DNA from: an uncultured Planctomycetaceae bacterium
GTDB taxonomy: Bacteria; Planctomycetota; Planctomycetia; Planctomycetales; Planctomycetaceae
Direction: 5' to 3'
Assembly: GCA_943787265.1 (NCBI GenBank)
Contig: CALSLT010000030.1
Coordinates: 1 to 64,000 of the forward strand
Length of the DNA: 64,000 bases
In this document: positions 36,801 through 45,704 of the stretch, one piece after another
Numbering within the stretch: the stretch's first letter is position 1
How the letters are laid out: every line of letters starts with the position of its first letter
Notes under the pieces: generated by a model
The model's database searches: none
Told to the model about the DNA's origin: nothing
What the model saw: only the letters and a program-made list of their open reading frames with translations
Translations under genes and position numbers: made by a program

Positions 36801-37117
36801 CTGATTTGAAGCTGGTCATTGGCGATCGTGACGGCAGTCGCCGAAGTCGCTGGGACGGCCTGATCGATAACGTCCGAGTCTCACGAGACAGGCTCAAAGA
36901 CAACGAATTGTGGATCAATGACGGAGCAGGCCGAGAGCTTTCCGGACTTTGGGAATTCGACTCTCAGGAATACCCTGGTCGAGACAAGTCGAAGGCAGAA
37001 AACCACTTGAGTGCGGTGGTGGACGCCTCGCAGTCAGTCAGCGGGATCGATCTCAAGGCTCTCACAGATTTGTGCCACGTTCTGCTGAACTCAAACGAAT
37101 TTCTCTACGTTGACTGA
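33848..37117 (+). CDS. PSCyt1-PSCyt2-PSD1 planctomycete cytochrome-type protein with a LamG-like insert
   Basis: The 1089-residue exported protein has a signal segment (residues about 12-35). A cytochrome-type domain with CFKCH (63-67) and a distal Met in EMPPSGKLP matches PSCyt1. The DUF1549/PSCyt2 domain (VDHFVSRKL, DRLLDSPQYGERWGRHWLDL) has a second CxxCH, CAKCH, near residue 363. The DUF1553/PSD1 domain follows (RRAALARWLTSPENPLSTRVIVNRIWQYHFG). Before the terminal LCHVLLNSNEFLYVD, normally the end of PSD1, there is a roughly 180-residue LamG/concanavalin-like domain (FTIEAVIQLSSLYAD, RGWNFGVTS). PSD1 proteins are proposed to aid complex-carbohydrate use. The usual DUF1501 partner is not adjacent. 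Confidence 0.92.
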   Translation: MTAFLRQMIRRSASPAIGVYLLTIILTASQQSAVAEKSLPEADTAAKTKYFETKIRPLLSARCFKCHGKEKQNGGLRVDALSTLLKGGESGEALVAGKPEESLLVEAIRWESFEMPPSGKLPAAEIALLTKWIADGAFWPEHDAVLRDDAPATPKITDEDRDWWAFQPITNPTVPDTGSEGWSRNEVDHFVSRKLQTSKLSPAPEADRRTLIRRVYADMIGLPPSNDEVETFVNDQSPDAWQKVIDRLLDSPQYGERWGRHWLDLVRYSESDGYRADGYRPTMWRYRDWVIQSFNNDKPFDQFVREQIAGDELDPHNPDAVVATAYWRLYLYEYNQRDVRGHWRAIIDELTDITGEAFLGMSVGCAKCHDHKFDPILRKDYFRLQAFFSSIEPRDDIPLATLDQKSKFNEQKSEWEAKTQKLRDQIAVIKAPYMASKRKSAVEKFPPDVREIAKRPEAEWGTHERQIMNLVQRQIDFEYDRMKLGEEDQHKVDTLTEKLKAFDDLKPSPLPVSFTVVDAGSKPTPTAIPDDRKKQDILPGILTVLDPTPADVVRPKLAPKSTGRRAALARWLTSPENPLSTRVIVNRIWQYHFGKGIVETSSDFGHLGEPPSHPELLDWLTNYFVENGQSFKTLHRLILNSATYRQAAAHPEADRIALIDPRNRLRWRWDIRRLAAEQIRDAVLSASGELDGKTGGPAVATTSPRRSVYTKIIRNSPDPMLKAFDAADGFNSTADRDVTTTPTQSLLMINGKWMLDRAGAFAKRVDKSIAKNLSPGSDVRQAAIQSAWQFAFGRKPAHAELDSAYRYLDSLSQEPVARPTITKTFATTSSPAANIDGENAATTFKTETAKGLPDEDFTIEAVIQLSSLYADANVRTIVSHWNGSTTHRGWNFGVTSTKSAYKPRNLILQLVGGRPRRNGTDQPTYEVIASNLRPELNRPYYVAVTVDVDESGDSGVKFFMKDLSASDAKLQTASVPHKVIGDFSSDLKLVIGDRDGSRRSRWDGLIDNVRVSRDRLKDNELWINDGAGRELSGLWEFDSQEYPGRDKSKAENHLSAVVDASQSVSGIDLKALTDLCHVLLNSNEFLYVD

Positions 37118-37176
37118 GGGCACCTGAACGGCCGGAGCCGTTCGACATTGCCACTTCAGTCTTCCGGAGAATATCC

Positions 37177-38052
37177 GTGTGGAGTCTGTTTCGTCTGTTG
37201 ATGGACGTTTCGCTCCTGAAGCCCATCGTGCGACCGATCACGAGGTTGATCGTGGGCTCGGTAGCGGTCCCATTATTCCGCTGGTTTATCAAGCGAGTCC
37301 TTCGCTTCGGCACTCTCGACAACGAACTCGAGAAGGACCTCGAACAGTGGTTCCGCGGTGCGCTCATCCTTCTGCTCGCCACGCAGAACATGGAGACCGC
37401 GCTCTTCCCGTGGGTCGAACCGGTGATCCACTCACGGTTCACCCAATCAGCCCCGCTCGATCCTTCGCTCCCGAACGCCACCACAGACCAATTCGGAACG
37501 AACACTCAGTCGGCAACCGACTCGTCCCCGGCAGTCGCTGTCAATTCGGTGTCGATGCTCGAAGTCAGCAACAACGACTACGGTTGGATCCTGCTCGGCT
37601 TTCGAGTCATGCTCGCCATCGGCGTGATTCAGATGATGCCCGACCAGGAACTCTTCGCCCTGATGCACAACCGGCCGCCAAAGCACGACTTCGACCGAAC
37701 GCAAAAGTGGTGGCCACAAATCAAAACCAAGAGCTGGCCGTTCCTCAAAGGGCACATCTGCCTGCACCTGAATAAGTCGTCGCCGGTGTTTGCAATCCTT
37801 GCCGCCATCGCCCCAGGACTACCCGGCTGGATTTGCTACGGCATGGCCCTGATCCAATATCTGATCATCGGACTGGTCACGACTCAGGACAAAGCCCTGA
37901 CCGCCCTCGGCCTGCTCGACCAGCAAGCCGAACAACGCCGACAGGAACTCATCGCCGAATTCGACATCACCGAACAGACAAACGCTACACCTGATTGCTC
38001 CGTGCCGGCAGCAACTCACGCCACCCCTGCCCGGCTGCCTCAGTTGCAGTGA
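37177..38052 (+). CDS. Integral membrane protein of unknown function
   Basis: This 291-residue protein starts at GTG 37177, supported by GGAG 7 nt upstream. Hydrophobic segments occur near residues 12-35, in WFRGALILLLATQN, in YGWILLGFRVMLAIGVIQMM, in FAILAAIAPGLPGWICYGMA and in LIQYLIIGLVTTQDKALTALG. A Ser/Thr-rich loop separates the second and third. The C-terminal tail is cytoplasm-like, with a helical QQAEQRRQELIAEF. I recognise no family. It begins 59 bp after the PSD1 gene on the same strand and may be co-transcribed with it. Confidence 0.65.
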   Translation: MWSLFRLLMDVSLLKPIVRPITRLIVGSVAVPLFRWFIKRVLRFGTLDNELEKDLEQWFRGALILLLATQNMETALFPWVEPVIHSRFTQSAPLDPSLPNATTDQFGTNTQSATDSSPAVAVNSVSMLEVSNNDYGWILLGFRVMLAIGVIQMMPDQELFALMHNRPPKHDFDRTQKWWPQIKTKSWPFLKGHICLHLNKSSPVFAILAAIAPGLPGWICYGMALIQYLIIGLVTTQDKALTALGLLDQQAEQRRQELIAEFDITEQTNATPDCSVPAATHATPARLPQLQ

Positions 38053-38138
38053 GAGATCACTTGCTGACCAGAACTAGAAGAGTAGTCTCCGCAAAGCCAG
38101 CAATAACCAACACTCAACCAGTATTTGAAGACTGCGAC

Positions 38139-38471
38139 ATGAACTACACCGAAAAACTCTGGGCTTCATCAAACGTCATAACAGCCTTCGTCGTCCTACA
38201 GTCGGTCGGCTTCGTCACTTTCGCGGCAGACTCCAGCAACACAGCACTCTTCGACAGCCGTTATGTCCAACTTGTCTGCGTCGGCTGGACGTTAGGGGGC
38301 ATGCTTGCCTACCCGTGGGCAATACTGCGATGCCGCAATCTCGCACGCGACACTTCCGACTACAATCCGACAATCTGGGACGCGACCACAAAGGGACGAG
38401 TCAGCGCGATTGTCGCCTTCCACATTCTCGTTCTTCTCGCAATCGGATCGCTCGCCTTTCCCAATCTTTGA
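38139..38471 (+). CDS. Small three-helix membrane protein
   Basis: The 110-residue product has hydrophobic segments VITAFVVLQSVGFVTFAA, LVCVGWTLGGMLAYPWAIL and VSAIVAFHILVLLAIGSLAF, with short polar loops. ATG 38139 starts a coherent protein; upstream in-frame sequence does not. It lies 86 bp downstream of the previous membrane protein, same strand, and ends 38 bp from a convergent gene. No family is recognised. Confidence 0.6.
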   Translation: MNYTEKLWASSNVITAFVVLQSVGFVTFAADSSNTALFDSRYVQLVCVGWTLGGMLAYPWAILRCRNLARDTSDYNPTIWDATTKGRVSAIVAFHILVLLAIGSLAFPNL

Positions 38472-38509
38472 ATTGCAACCAGGACTCGCAAAGCGTCACC
38501 CCGCCATTC

Positions 38510-39802
38510 CTACTCTTTCAAATCATCAGCCAATTGCTTTTGAAATTTCTGGAGCACAGCTTCATCCACTCCGGGTTGTTCGACAAAGTCTGGTGCGAGG
38601 CTCAGCGTGTTGCGATTTCTGATGTAGTACCGCTTTGATTCGAGCGACTGAATCTTGATCATGTTGTTCGCCAGAATTTGAGCGATGCGAGTTGCCGACC
38701 ACTTATATTGCGTCGGCCATTTGTTCTGAGCGATCAACCCAACAGGGACTTCCATCTCCGGAGTGATGATGCGGCCTGTCGGCGGAACAAGTCCGCCCTT
38801 TTTATAGATAGCCGCAATCTGCTCCTCAGAATGGTTTTTGAACGCTGCCCGAGCGGTCGACATCCCTTTTTCCATTGCCGCAGCAGCGATCTCTTGTTTC
38901 TTCCGAGCTTGCTCAGCCACTTCCTCAGCAGTCAACATCTGATACTCGACCGTGACGGGAATCGTTACTTCGACATTTTTCGATGAGAGCTTCAGGTCGT
39001 ACTTCAGAGCGGCCGACGCAAACATGCCCACTTCTGCATCAAAGACGACCGTCCCGTCGCCAGCAAACGTGAACGGAGTTTCCGAGTTCGGCGAATCCAG
39101 CTTGTACTTCTTCTCGATCGTTACGCGGCTGCCGTCTTGAGACTTCACCGTATAAGTTGCCGATTCCGAGCCGGACGATGTTCGACTCGGTTTTGATCGA
39201 GGGTCGAACGGTCGTCGCGGAAATCCGCGATCGGAATCATCTTTCTGCCCAAGCACGACTCCGTTTTCTGCGGACCATGAATCCTTCGTTGCTCCCGGCA
39301 AAGCATCGAAAACCAGCAGAGACAAATGACCGAGTGGGACGGGAATCTGAGACTCACCAGTCAGTGACAAAATTTCCCCCATCGGAGTCAAACTGATGTT
39401 GGAAGTTGTCTGCTGCAGCGCCGTCGTCCCGCGAGAGGAATTGAACGGAAACCCTGGCCTCGGAGGACCTCCACCACCTGGTCGTCGAGGCCCACGGAAG
39501 CCACGCCGTGGGCCACCGCCAGTTGAACGACTCTTTGCCTTCGCTGATTTCTTCAACCCGCCCTGAAATTTCAGAGCGACATCATCTGACTTCGACGCGC
39601 GACCTTCATAGCTGATCTGCCCAGCATACGTGTCGATTTCGCTCGGAGTATCGACCGTGATTTTGACGTTGTAGTAGACCCGCGACGCTGGAGCCTTGTA
39701 CGCCAAAACTGGCGGTTCGGCCGAAGCGACAGTCCCGAACGACAGACACACCAAAACAAAGAGGCCGAGCAACAAATAGCGTTGATTCAATCCAGTCTTC
39801 AT
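38510..39802 (-). CDS. Secreted planctomycete protein of unknown function
   Basis: The 430-residue protein has a strong signal peptide (YLLLGLFVLVCLSFGTVASA). A beta-rich region starts with RVYYNVKITVDTPSEI, and a low-complexity basic Gly/Pro/Arg segment follows (GGGPRRGFRGPRRPGGGGPP, about residues 95-118). A second beta-rich region contains TYTVKSQDGSRVTIEKKYKLD. The C-terminal half is helical, with LTAEEVAEQARKKQEIAAAAM and YKWSATRIAQILANN. I recognise no catalytic motif. The Arg/Gly-rich segment may bind nucleic acid or acidic polysaccharide, but that is a guess. It appears monocistronic. Confidence 0.65.
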   Translation of the reverse strand: MKTGLNQRYLLLGLFVLVCLSFGTVASAEPPVLAYKAPASRVYYNVKITVDTPSEIDTYAGQISYEGRASKSDDVALKFQGGLKKSAKAKSRSTGGGPRRGFRGPRRPGGGGPPRPGFPFNSSRGTTALQQTTSNISLTPMGEILSLTGESQIPVPLGHLSLLVFDALPGATKDSWSAENGVVLGQKDDSDRGFPRRPFDPRSKPSRTSSGSESATYTVKSQDGSRVTIEKKYKLDSPNSETPFTFAGDGTVVFDAEVGMFASAALKYDLKLSSKNVEVTIPVTVEYQMLTAEEVAEQARKKQEIAAAAMEKGMSTARAAFKNHSEEQIAAIYKKGGLVPPTGRIITPEMEVPVGLIAQNKWPTQYKWSATRIAQILANNMIKIQSLESKRYYIRNRNTLSLAPDFVEQPGVDEAVLQKFQKQLADDLKE

Positions 39803-40147
39803 GAACTACTCCGATGTCCGAAAATCAAGTGCGTTCAACGATGAGCTTACCGCGCCCCAGCAGCGACACGGCCGGGCCAACCGTGCTTAAACAAAATGTG
39901 AGACCCGACCAGGAAATTATTAACCTCTCACGGTCGAGCATCACTGTGAGAACTGCGTCAGGCTAGCATTTCACAGACCTGAATCCAGGCCAGTAACGGA
40001 CAATTAGCGGCTGGCTGCCGCGCATTTCCGAGTCTTCCTGATTGGAAGATCCGTCAAAGATTCATCCGGAACAGGGAAGAATGCCGAAAAAGAGTCAAGT
40101 CCGGCGGAGCCGGTGCGCGCTGTCACGATGACGACAACAACGAATGG
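39803..40147. other. Divergent intergenic region before the MscS-type gene
   Basis: About 345 bp with a small dyad TCTCAC (39926-39931)/GTGAGA (39946-39951), which could be a regulator site. Nothing else is recognisable; promoters for both flanking genes are expected here. Confidence 0.4.
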
Positions 40148-43100
40148 ATGCGTTCTGCAATGCAGACACAATCTAGCAAAGCACTCACCACGCAAGTCGC
40201 CGCCCCACCATACAGGTGGCTCTGCCGCTTCATAATCGCGGTTATGCTGTCTGCGTTCTCCGGGCAGACCCATGCCCAAATCGTCAAACATGCAGTCCTG
40301 CTTCAGCCCGCTCCTCTGGCCGAGCAAATCACACCTGACATTGTTGAAAGTCGCCGAAAAGAGGTGGCTGACTCGGCCGACCTCAGCGACGAACTGAAGA
40401 AAAAAGCCGACGATCATCTGAAAGTCGCTTCTGACGGACTGACGCGGATCTCGGACCTCGCCGCAACCGCGGCTCAGTTCAAAGCAGACACTGACGGCGT
40501 TCAGCAACGCGTTGCTCAGTTGAAACAGGGCCTGACAACTTTGCAGGCACTCAAACCAAAGCTTCCGGAACTCGCCACGTTAGCTGAGCTCGACCAGGAA
40601 CGATCCATCCGAGATGTTCAGCTAACAGAATTTAAGAACTCACTGGTACAGATCGAGGCGGAGCCAGTCGCGCGCGCGACTCGCCGAAAGGAAATCCGAG
40701 CACTGCTCTTGTCGGCGGCTCAACGTGCTGCAGATATCGAGAAACAACTCGTCACCCCTGCCCCTCCTGATGAACCAGCACTGTTGACCCAGGCCCGGCT
40801 GACAGAACTAAGAGCGCGACGACTGCTGATCGATGCGGAACATCCAGCACTGCAGAACGAACTGGCCAAATATGATGCTGAAGACGCGGCCGACTTTGTC
40901 AGGCTGGAACGGGATGTTCGAACTCAGGAAGTTTCGCTCGCAGAAGCCGAGTTGAAACTGATTGATGAAGAAATCGCTGGACGGCGGGCACAGGAAAACA
41001 AGGATGCGGCGGAACGTGCCCGTGATGAAGCGATCGCTGCCGAACCGCTGCTTAAGGCCGATGCCGATCTCAATCAACAACTTGCCGAACAGGCCGTCAA
41101 CCTGGCAACACCTATCGAAGAGACCCGCGAAAAGCTCGATGCCACAAAGGTCAGACTCGACACTGTCCAGAAGCAGTTCGCGGCAATCCAGCAGAAAGTT
41201 GAAAACATTGGCCTGACCGACGCCATCGGCGGACTCCTTCGAAGGCAACGAGGCGACTTACCTAACCTTCTTAAACGTAAGGCAAACGTTCGAAACCGGC
41301 GTGAGCAGATTGAAGAAGCGCAGTACGGGCTGTTCGAAGCAGACGAGCAGCGCGCACAACTCGCGAATCGCGAACCGTTTGTGCAGAAGATTCTCATGGA
41401 TGCAGCGGCTGGAACTTCAGACGCCGAGCTACAAAAACTGGAAGAGGCCGCCAGAGATGTGTTCGACCGGCGAGCCGAGTATCTCGATCAACTGATCAGA
41501 AGCTCCAACTCTTACCTCGATACACTCTTCGAGCTCGACCAGACCGAACAAGTTCTGATCGCCGAAACGCAACGTTACCTGACCTACATCGACGAACGCG
41601 TCCTTTGGGTGCGAAGTAACAAACCGCTCTATTCGAAGTTGGAACTCGACACGTCTGACAAGACATTCTTCGAACCGTCTCGTTGGAAATCCGTCGTTGA
41701 CAAGATTCTCGGAGACGCAGGCACCAATCTACTGCTCTACGGATTTGCGATCATCGCGTTTTCCGTACTGATCCTGTTTCGTTCCAAGTTTCGACGCGAA
41801 TTGCACGAAGCTGGCGCGCTTGCTCGCCGTGGAAACTGCACTTCGTTTGAACCGACATGGCACGCCACGTGGGCCACAATTCTGATGGCGATCACCTGGC
41901 CTGGCCTCATGTGGTTCGTGGGCTATCGGCTCCTGCTGGTCTCAGGCAGCTCAGAATTTTCGCGAGCAGTTGGAGCCGGCCTCTTCGCCACGGCATGGGG
42001 ATTCATGCCGCTTGAACTGCTCCGCCGAATCTGTCGTGTGGGCGGACTTGCCGATCACCACTTCGACTGGGCCGACTCAGCCATTCGCCTTTTCCGCAGC
42101 ACTCTGCCCGGCCTGGGACTATTCGGCCTGCCGCTCGTTTTTGTCACAACCACTCTTTACATGAGCGATACCGAGCATGGTCTGGATATCCTCGAGCGAG
42201 CTGGCTTCGTCGCCGCCGCTCTTGTCCTGACAATGTTTCTCCGCCGCGTACTGCGTCCTGACACCGGTGTGTTGTGCGAATTGCTCATCAGCCACCCGAA
42301 CGGATGGCTCGTCCGCACAAAATGGCTGTGGTACTGGGGCAGCGTTCTGGCTCCGTTGAGTCTCGCGGGATTGACGATCGCCGGCTTCTACTACACCGCT
42401 CAACAGCTTTCATGGCGTCTGTTCGCGACCATTGTGCTTGTGCTAGGTCTGCAACTCGTCCGAGCACTCCTGCAGCGACTGCTGATCGTTCAACGCCGCA
42501 AGATGAGCATCGAACATGCGAAACAAAGACGCATCGAAGCACGGGCACAAAAGCAGGCAGCCGAACAAGCGGCGGTGGCAATCAAAGCGGCTGAAGACGC
42601 CACTGGTTCCACAACCGAAAAACCCAACACAGCCGATACGAAATCGTCGACTCCGCACAAATCGAGTGTCGCATCAACAGAAACTTCGTCCGCAACTCCA
42701 ACCGCCATCGTCCCGGCGGAAGAACTCAGAGCCGATGTCGAATCAAGCACCGAACAAAGTCGCCGCCTGTTAAGCATTGCTGTCGTCACGACATCACTCG
42801 TCGGAACATGGCTCATTTGGGTCGACGCGTTGCCGGCGTTGCGGATTCTCGATCAATGGCATCTCTGGGCAACCACGGTCGACGTTTCCGCTGATGATGT
42901 TGGTTTTGCCAGCACCACGATGCCTGGCATGAGCATTAGCCCGCCGACGACAGCCACGACAACCGAAGCGGCCAGCCAGGAAATCATCACGGTCGTGCGT
43001 TACGTCACTCCACGAGATATTGGCCTCGCACTCCTACTAGCGATCCTCACGTTCGCCTGCGCTCGCAACATTCCCGGACTGATGGAAATGTGGATTCTGC

Positions 43101-43828
43101 AGCGGCTGCCGCTCGATCAATCTGTCCGCTACGCAATCACCACCTTGACCAGTTACCTCATTATCCTGTTGGGAGTAGTCCTCAGCTTTAATGCTATCTC
43201 GGTAGGCTGGTCGAAGGTGCAATGGCTGGCGACGGCGTTGACATTCGGACTGGCGTTCGGATTGCAGGAAATCTTCGCAAACTTCGTGGCCGGTCTGATT
43301 CTGCTCTTCGAACGTCCCATCAGGATCGGCGATGTGGTCACCGTTGATGACATCTCCGGCGTCGTGTCGCGGATCCGGATCCGAGCAACGACCATTACCA
43401 ATTGGGACCGCAAGGAGTATGTGATTCCGAACAAGGAATTCATCACAGGCCGGATGCTGAACTGGACGCTGTCCGACAAGACAAACCGTGTGGTGATAAA
43501 CGTTGGAATCGCGTACGGCTCCGACGTAGACAAAGCAAAACAATTGCTGCTCCAGGTCTGTCGCGAGCATCCGCTGACAATGAGCAACCCCGGCCCCAAC
43601 GTGACCTTTGAAGGATTCGGCGACAACACTCTTAACTTCGTCGTCCGCTCCTACCTGCCAGACCTCGACAACCGCCTGTCGGTCATCGATGCACTGCACA
43701 CAAACATCGATCGGGCTTTTCGAGAGGCACAGATCGAAATCGCCTTCCCGCAGCAGGATTTGCACCTGCGATCTGTCGATCCGACAGTCGCCACTGCTCT
43801 GCGAGGCACGCCTCCTGCTGCCGCATGA
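40148..43828 (+). CDS. Very large MscS-family mechanosensitive channel (MscK/KefA-like)
   Basis: The 1226-residue protein has a signal segment (about 24-44) and a roughly 480-residue periplasmic coiled-coil region (ESRRKEVADSADLSDELKKKAD, QLKQGLTTLQALKPKL). Multiple membrane helices run between about 530 and 780, with a charged cytoplasmic loop (KQAAEQAAVAIKAAEDATG) near 800. The C-terminal MscS module contains the TM3 pore helix and VFERP-like loop (TFGLAFGLQEIFANFVAGLILLFERPIRIGD). The beta-domain NWDRKEYVIPNKEF and an IAFPQQDLHLRS end follow. It should open under membrane tension to release solutes. Length and layout match the MscK/MscM branch. Confidence 0.92.
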   Translation: MRSAMQTQSSKALTTQVAAPPYRWLCRFIIAVMLSAFSGQTHAQIVKHAVLLQPAPLAEQITPDIVESRRKEVADSADLSDELKKKADDHLKVASDGLTRISDLAATAAQFKADTDGVQQRVAQLKQGLTTLQALKPKLPELATLAELDQERSIRDVQLTEFKNSLVQIEAEPVARATRRKEIRALLLSAAQRAADIEKQLVTPAPPDEPALLTQARLTELRARRLLIDAEHPALQNELAKYDAEDAADFVRLERDVRTQEVSLAEAELKLIDEEIAGRRAQENKDAAERARDEAIAAEPLLKADADLNQQLAEQAVNLATPIEETREKLDATKVRLDTVQKQFAAIQQKVENIGLTDAIGGLLRRQRGDLPNLLKRKANVRNRREQIEEAQYGLFEADEQRAQLANREPFVQKILMDAAAGTSDAELQKLEEAARDVFDRRAEYLDQLIRSSNSYLDTLFELDQTEQVLIAETQRYLTYIDERVLWVRSNKPLYSKLELDTSDKTFFEPSRWKSVVDKILGDAGTNLLLYGFAIIAFSVLILFRSKFRRELHEAGALARRGNCTSFEPTWHATWATILMAITWPGLMWFVGYRLLLVSGSSEFSRAVGAGLFATAWGFMPLELLRRICRVGGLADHHFDWADSAIRLFRSTLPGLGLFGLPLVFVTTTLYMSDTEHGLDILERAGFVAAALVLTMFLRRVLRPDTGVLCELLISHPNGWLVRTKWLWYWGSVLAPLSLAGLTIAGFYYTAQQLSWRLFATIVLVLGLQLVRALLQRLLIVQRRKMSIEHAKQRRIEARAQKQAAEQAAVAIKAAEDATGSTTEKPNTADTKSSTPHKSSVASTETSSATPTAIVPAEELRADVESSTEQSRRLLSIAVVTTSLVGTWLIWVDALPALRILDQWHLWATTVDVSADDVGFASTTMPGMSISPPTTATTTEAASQEIITVVRYVTPRDIGLALLLAILTFACARNIPGLMEMWILQRLPLDQSVRYAITTLTSYLIILLGVVLSFNAISVGWSKVQWLATALTFGLAFGLQEIFANFVAGLILLFERPIRIGDVVTVDDISGVVSRIRIRATTITNWDRKEYVIPNKEFITGRMLNWTLSDKTNRVVINVGIAYGSDVDKAKQLLLQVCREHPLTMSNPGPNVTFEGFGDNTLNFVVRSYLPDLDNRLSVIDALHTNIDRAFREAQIEIAFPQQDLHLRSVDPTVATALRGTPPAAA

Positions 43829-44088
43829 TTCGGCATCTGAACTTTCGCCTGACGATGAATAAAACGCTGCTCCGACGCCACTTTTTGTGCGTATTCTGCC
43901 TTCTTCTTGTCGCTCAGGCATCGCCGAAATGTCCCACGCGAAGCAAGCCTGTGGAGATAGATGCAGGACTTAATGCGGCACCGTTGCAGAAGCACGCCGC
44001 CAGATGCCATCTTACATCCGCATCCTTACGGAGAAGTCTCTCCGTGAGATCACGATTCTCGCCCACATCCAGAAACGGCTTACGATGA
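43825..44088 (+). CDS. Doubtful small signal-peptide-like reading frame
   Basis: An 87-codon frame begins in an ATGA overlap with the MscS gene stop (43825-43828) and ends in an ATGA overlap with the sulfatase start (44085-44088). Its N-terminus (MNKTLLRRHFLCVFCLLLVAQAS) looks like an export signal. The second half uses codons such as AGA, TTA and ATA that are rare in the neighbours and shows no family resemblance. It may be a small secreted peptide coupling its neighbours or pure coincidence. A hairpin (ACGGAGA at 44028-44034, TCTCCGT at 44039-44045) lies inside it. Confidence 0.2.
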   Translation: MIRHLNFRLTMNKTLLRRHFLCVFCLLLVAQASPKCPTRSKPVEIDAGLNAAPLQKHAARCHLTSASLRRSLSVRSRFSPTSRNGLR

Positions 44089-45668
44089 TTCGCAGCACAG
44101 CTGGTCCATGTCTCAAGCGTCCTCAAGCTCTATTGCTTCTTGTTTTCTCATTGCTGATTTCTTCCGGCGGCAGTGTGCGAGCAGCCAGGCCTGCTGTCGA
44201 AGCTGACGCCTCACTTCCAAACATCCTGATTCTTTACGCAGACGATCTCGGATTCGGCGACCTTGGCTGTTACCACTCGAAATCGAAAATACCAACTCCC
44301 AATCTTGACCGGCTTGCCGCCGAAGGGATGCGTTTTACTGACGGACACTCGTCGTCCGGAATCTGTACTCCAAGTCGATATGCTCTGCTAACTGGACGCC
44401 ACCACTGGCGTGACTTTCACGGCATCGTGAACGCACTCGGTGGCTCAGTCTTCAAGCCGGAACGGCTAACCCTGCCGGAGATGCTCAAGGCAAAGGGCTA
44501 CCACACAAATGCAATTGGCAAATGGCATCTTGGTTGGGACTGGGATGCGATCAAGAAAAAAGGGGCAAAACCGCAAGGCACAGGCCGCAAGACGACATGG
44601 GGACCAGAAGCGTTCAATTGGTCAAAGCCAATTCCCGATGGGCCACTCGCGCATGGCTTTGATCACTACTTCGGTGATACGGTCATCAACTTTCCGCCAT
44701 ATTGCTGGATCGAAGACGATCGGGTTCCGCGGGCTCCCGACACCGTTATGGATTCCTCAAAATGGAAACCGATCAAGGAAGGCAACTGGGAATGTCGTCC
44801 CGGCCCGATGATCTCTGATTGGGATCCGTACCAGAATATCCCCACAACGACGCAGCGCGGCATCGAGTACATCAAGTCGCAAGCGACTGAGCAATCGCCT
44901 TTCTTCCTCTACTTCGCATTTCCAGCGCCGCACGCGCCGATCATTCCAAACGATGAGTTCGACGGTAAATCCCAAGCAGGTCCGTATGGCGACCTCGTCG
45001 TTGAAACTGATGACGCCTGCGGTCGATTATTGAAAGCGCTCGAAGAAAGTGGCCAGGCAGAAAATACCGTCGTCATTTTCACAGCAGACAACGGCCCGGA
45101 AAAATACGCTTATGCGAGGGATAAAAAGTTCGGGCACTGGTCCGCTCATCCACTACGTGGCCTGAAGCGGGACATCTACGAAGGTGGCCACCACGTTCCC
45201 TACCTCGTTAAGTGGCCCGGCATTACAAAGGCCGGGCGAGTATCCGATGCGCTCGTCAGTCAGATCGACATCATGGCGACTCTAGCATCAGCCATCGGGG
45301 CGGACCTGCCCGACGACGCAGCAGAAGATTCACACAACCTGCTGCCGATTTTGCGAGGACAGATCAACCAGGTGCGAACCACGCACGTTCACAACACTCG
45401 TGAGAATCAGTACGCGATTCGAAGCGGCGACTGGCTGTTGATCAACCACAAGGACGGTTACATGTCTGGTCGCAACAAAGCATGGGAGACACGTCACAAA
45501 TACGCTGCGGACAACAAGTCGCCCGTTGAGCTCTACAATCTTAAGAACGACATCGGCCAACGAAACGATCTCGCCGGAAAACAACCGGAACGAGTCGCCG
45601 AGCTTCAGGCACTGCTATCTAGAATTCGAAAACAAGGTTATTCAGCCCCTCGACTGTCACACCAGTAA
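44085..45668 (+). CDS. Secreted type I sulfatase (arylsulfatase family)
   Basis: The 527-residue enzyme has a signal peptide (about 13-34) and the alkaline-phosphatase-superfamily sulfatase fold. The formylglycine motif is C94-T-P-S-R98 followed by YALLTGR, so the Cys must be oxidised by a formylglycine-generating enzyme encoded elsewhere. Metal ligands are seen in YADDLGFGD and TADNGPE, with the active-site Lys/His in IGKWHLG and FAFPAPHAP. It should remove sulfate esters from exported polysaccharide substrates, typical of marine planctomycetes. ATG 44085 is chosen because the signal peptide begins there. It heads a plus-strand cluster with the sialidase-like gene 36 bp downstream. Confidence 0.93.
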   Translation: MIRSTAGPCLKRPQALLLLVFSLLISSGGSVRAARPAVEADASLPNILILYADDLGFGDLGCYHSKSKIPTPNLDRLAAEGMRFTDGHSSSGICTPSRYALLTGRHHWRDFHGIVNALGGSVFKPERLTLPEMLKAKGYHTNAIGKWHLGWDWDAIKKKGAKPQGTGRKTTWGPEAFNWSKPIPDGPLAHGFDHYFGDTVINFPPYCWIEDDRVPRAPDTVMDSSKWKPIKEGNWECRPGPMISDWDPYQNIPTTTQRGIEYIKSQATEQSPFFLYFAFPAPHAPIIPNDEFDGKSQAGPYGDLVVETDDACGRLLKALEESGQAENTVVIFTADNGPEKYAYARDKKFGHWSAHPLRGLKRDIYEGGHHVPYLVKWPGITKAGRVSDALVSQIDIMATLASAIGADLPDDAAEDSHNLLPILRGQINQVRTTHVHNTRENQYAIRSGDWLLINHKDGYMSGRNKAWETRHKYAADNKSPVELYNLKNDIGQRNDLAGKQPERVAELQALLSRIRKQGYSAPRLSHQ

Positions 45669-45704
45669 AACACTTGCATTTATCGCGCTGCTAAGGATCC
45701 AACC

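Noticed and set aside
44028..44045. Hairpin between the MscS gene and the sulfatase as a terminator
   Set aside because: Only 7 bp with no U-tract; may be incidental.
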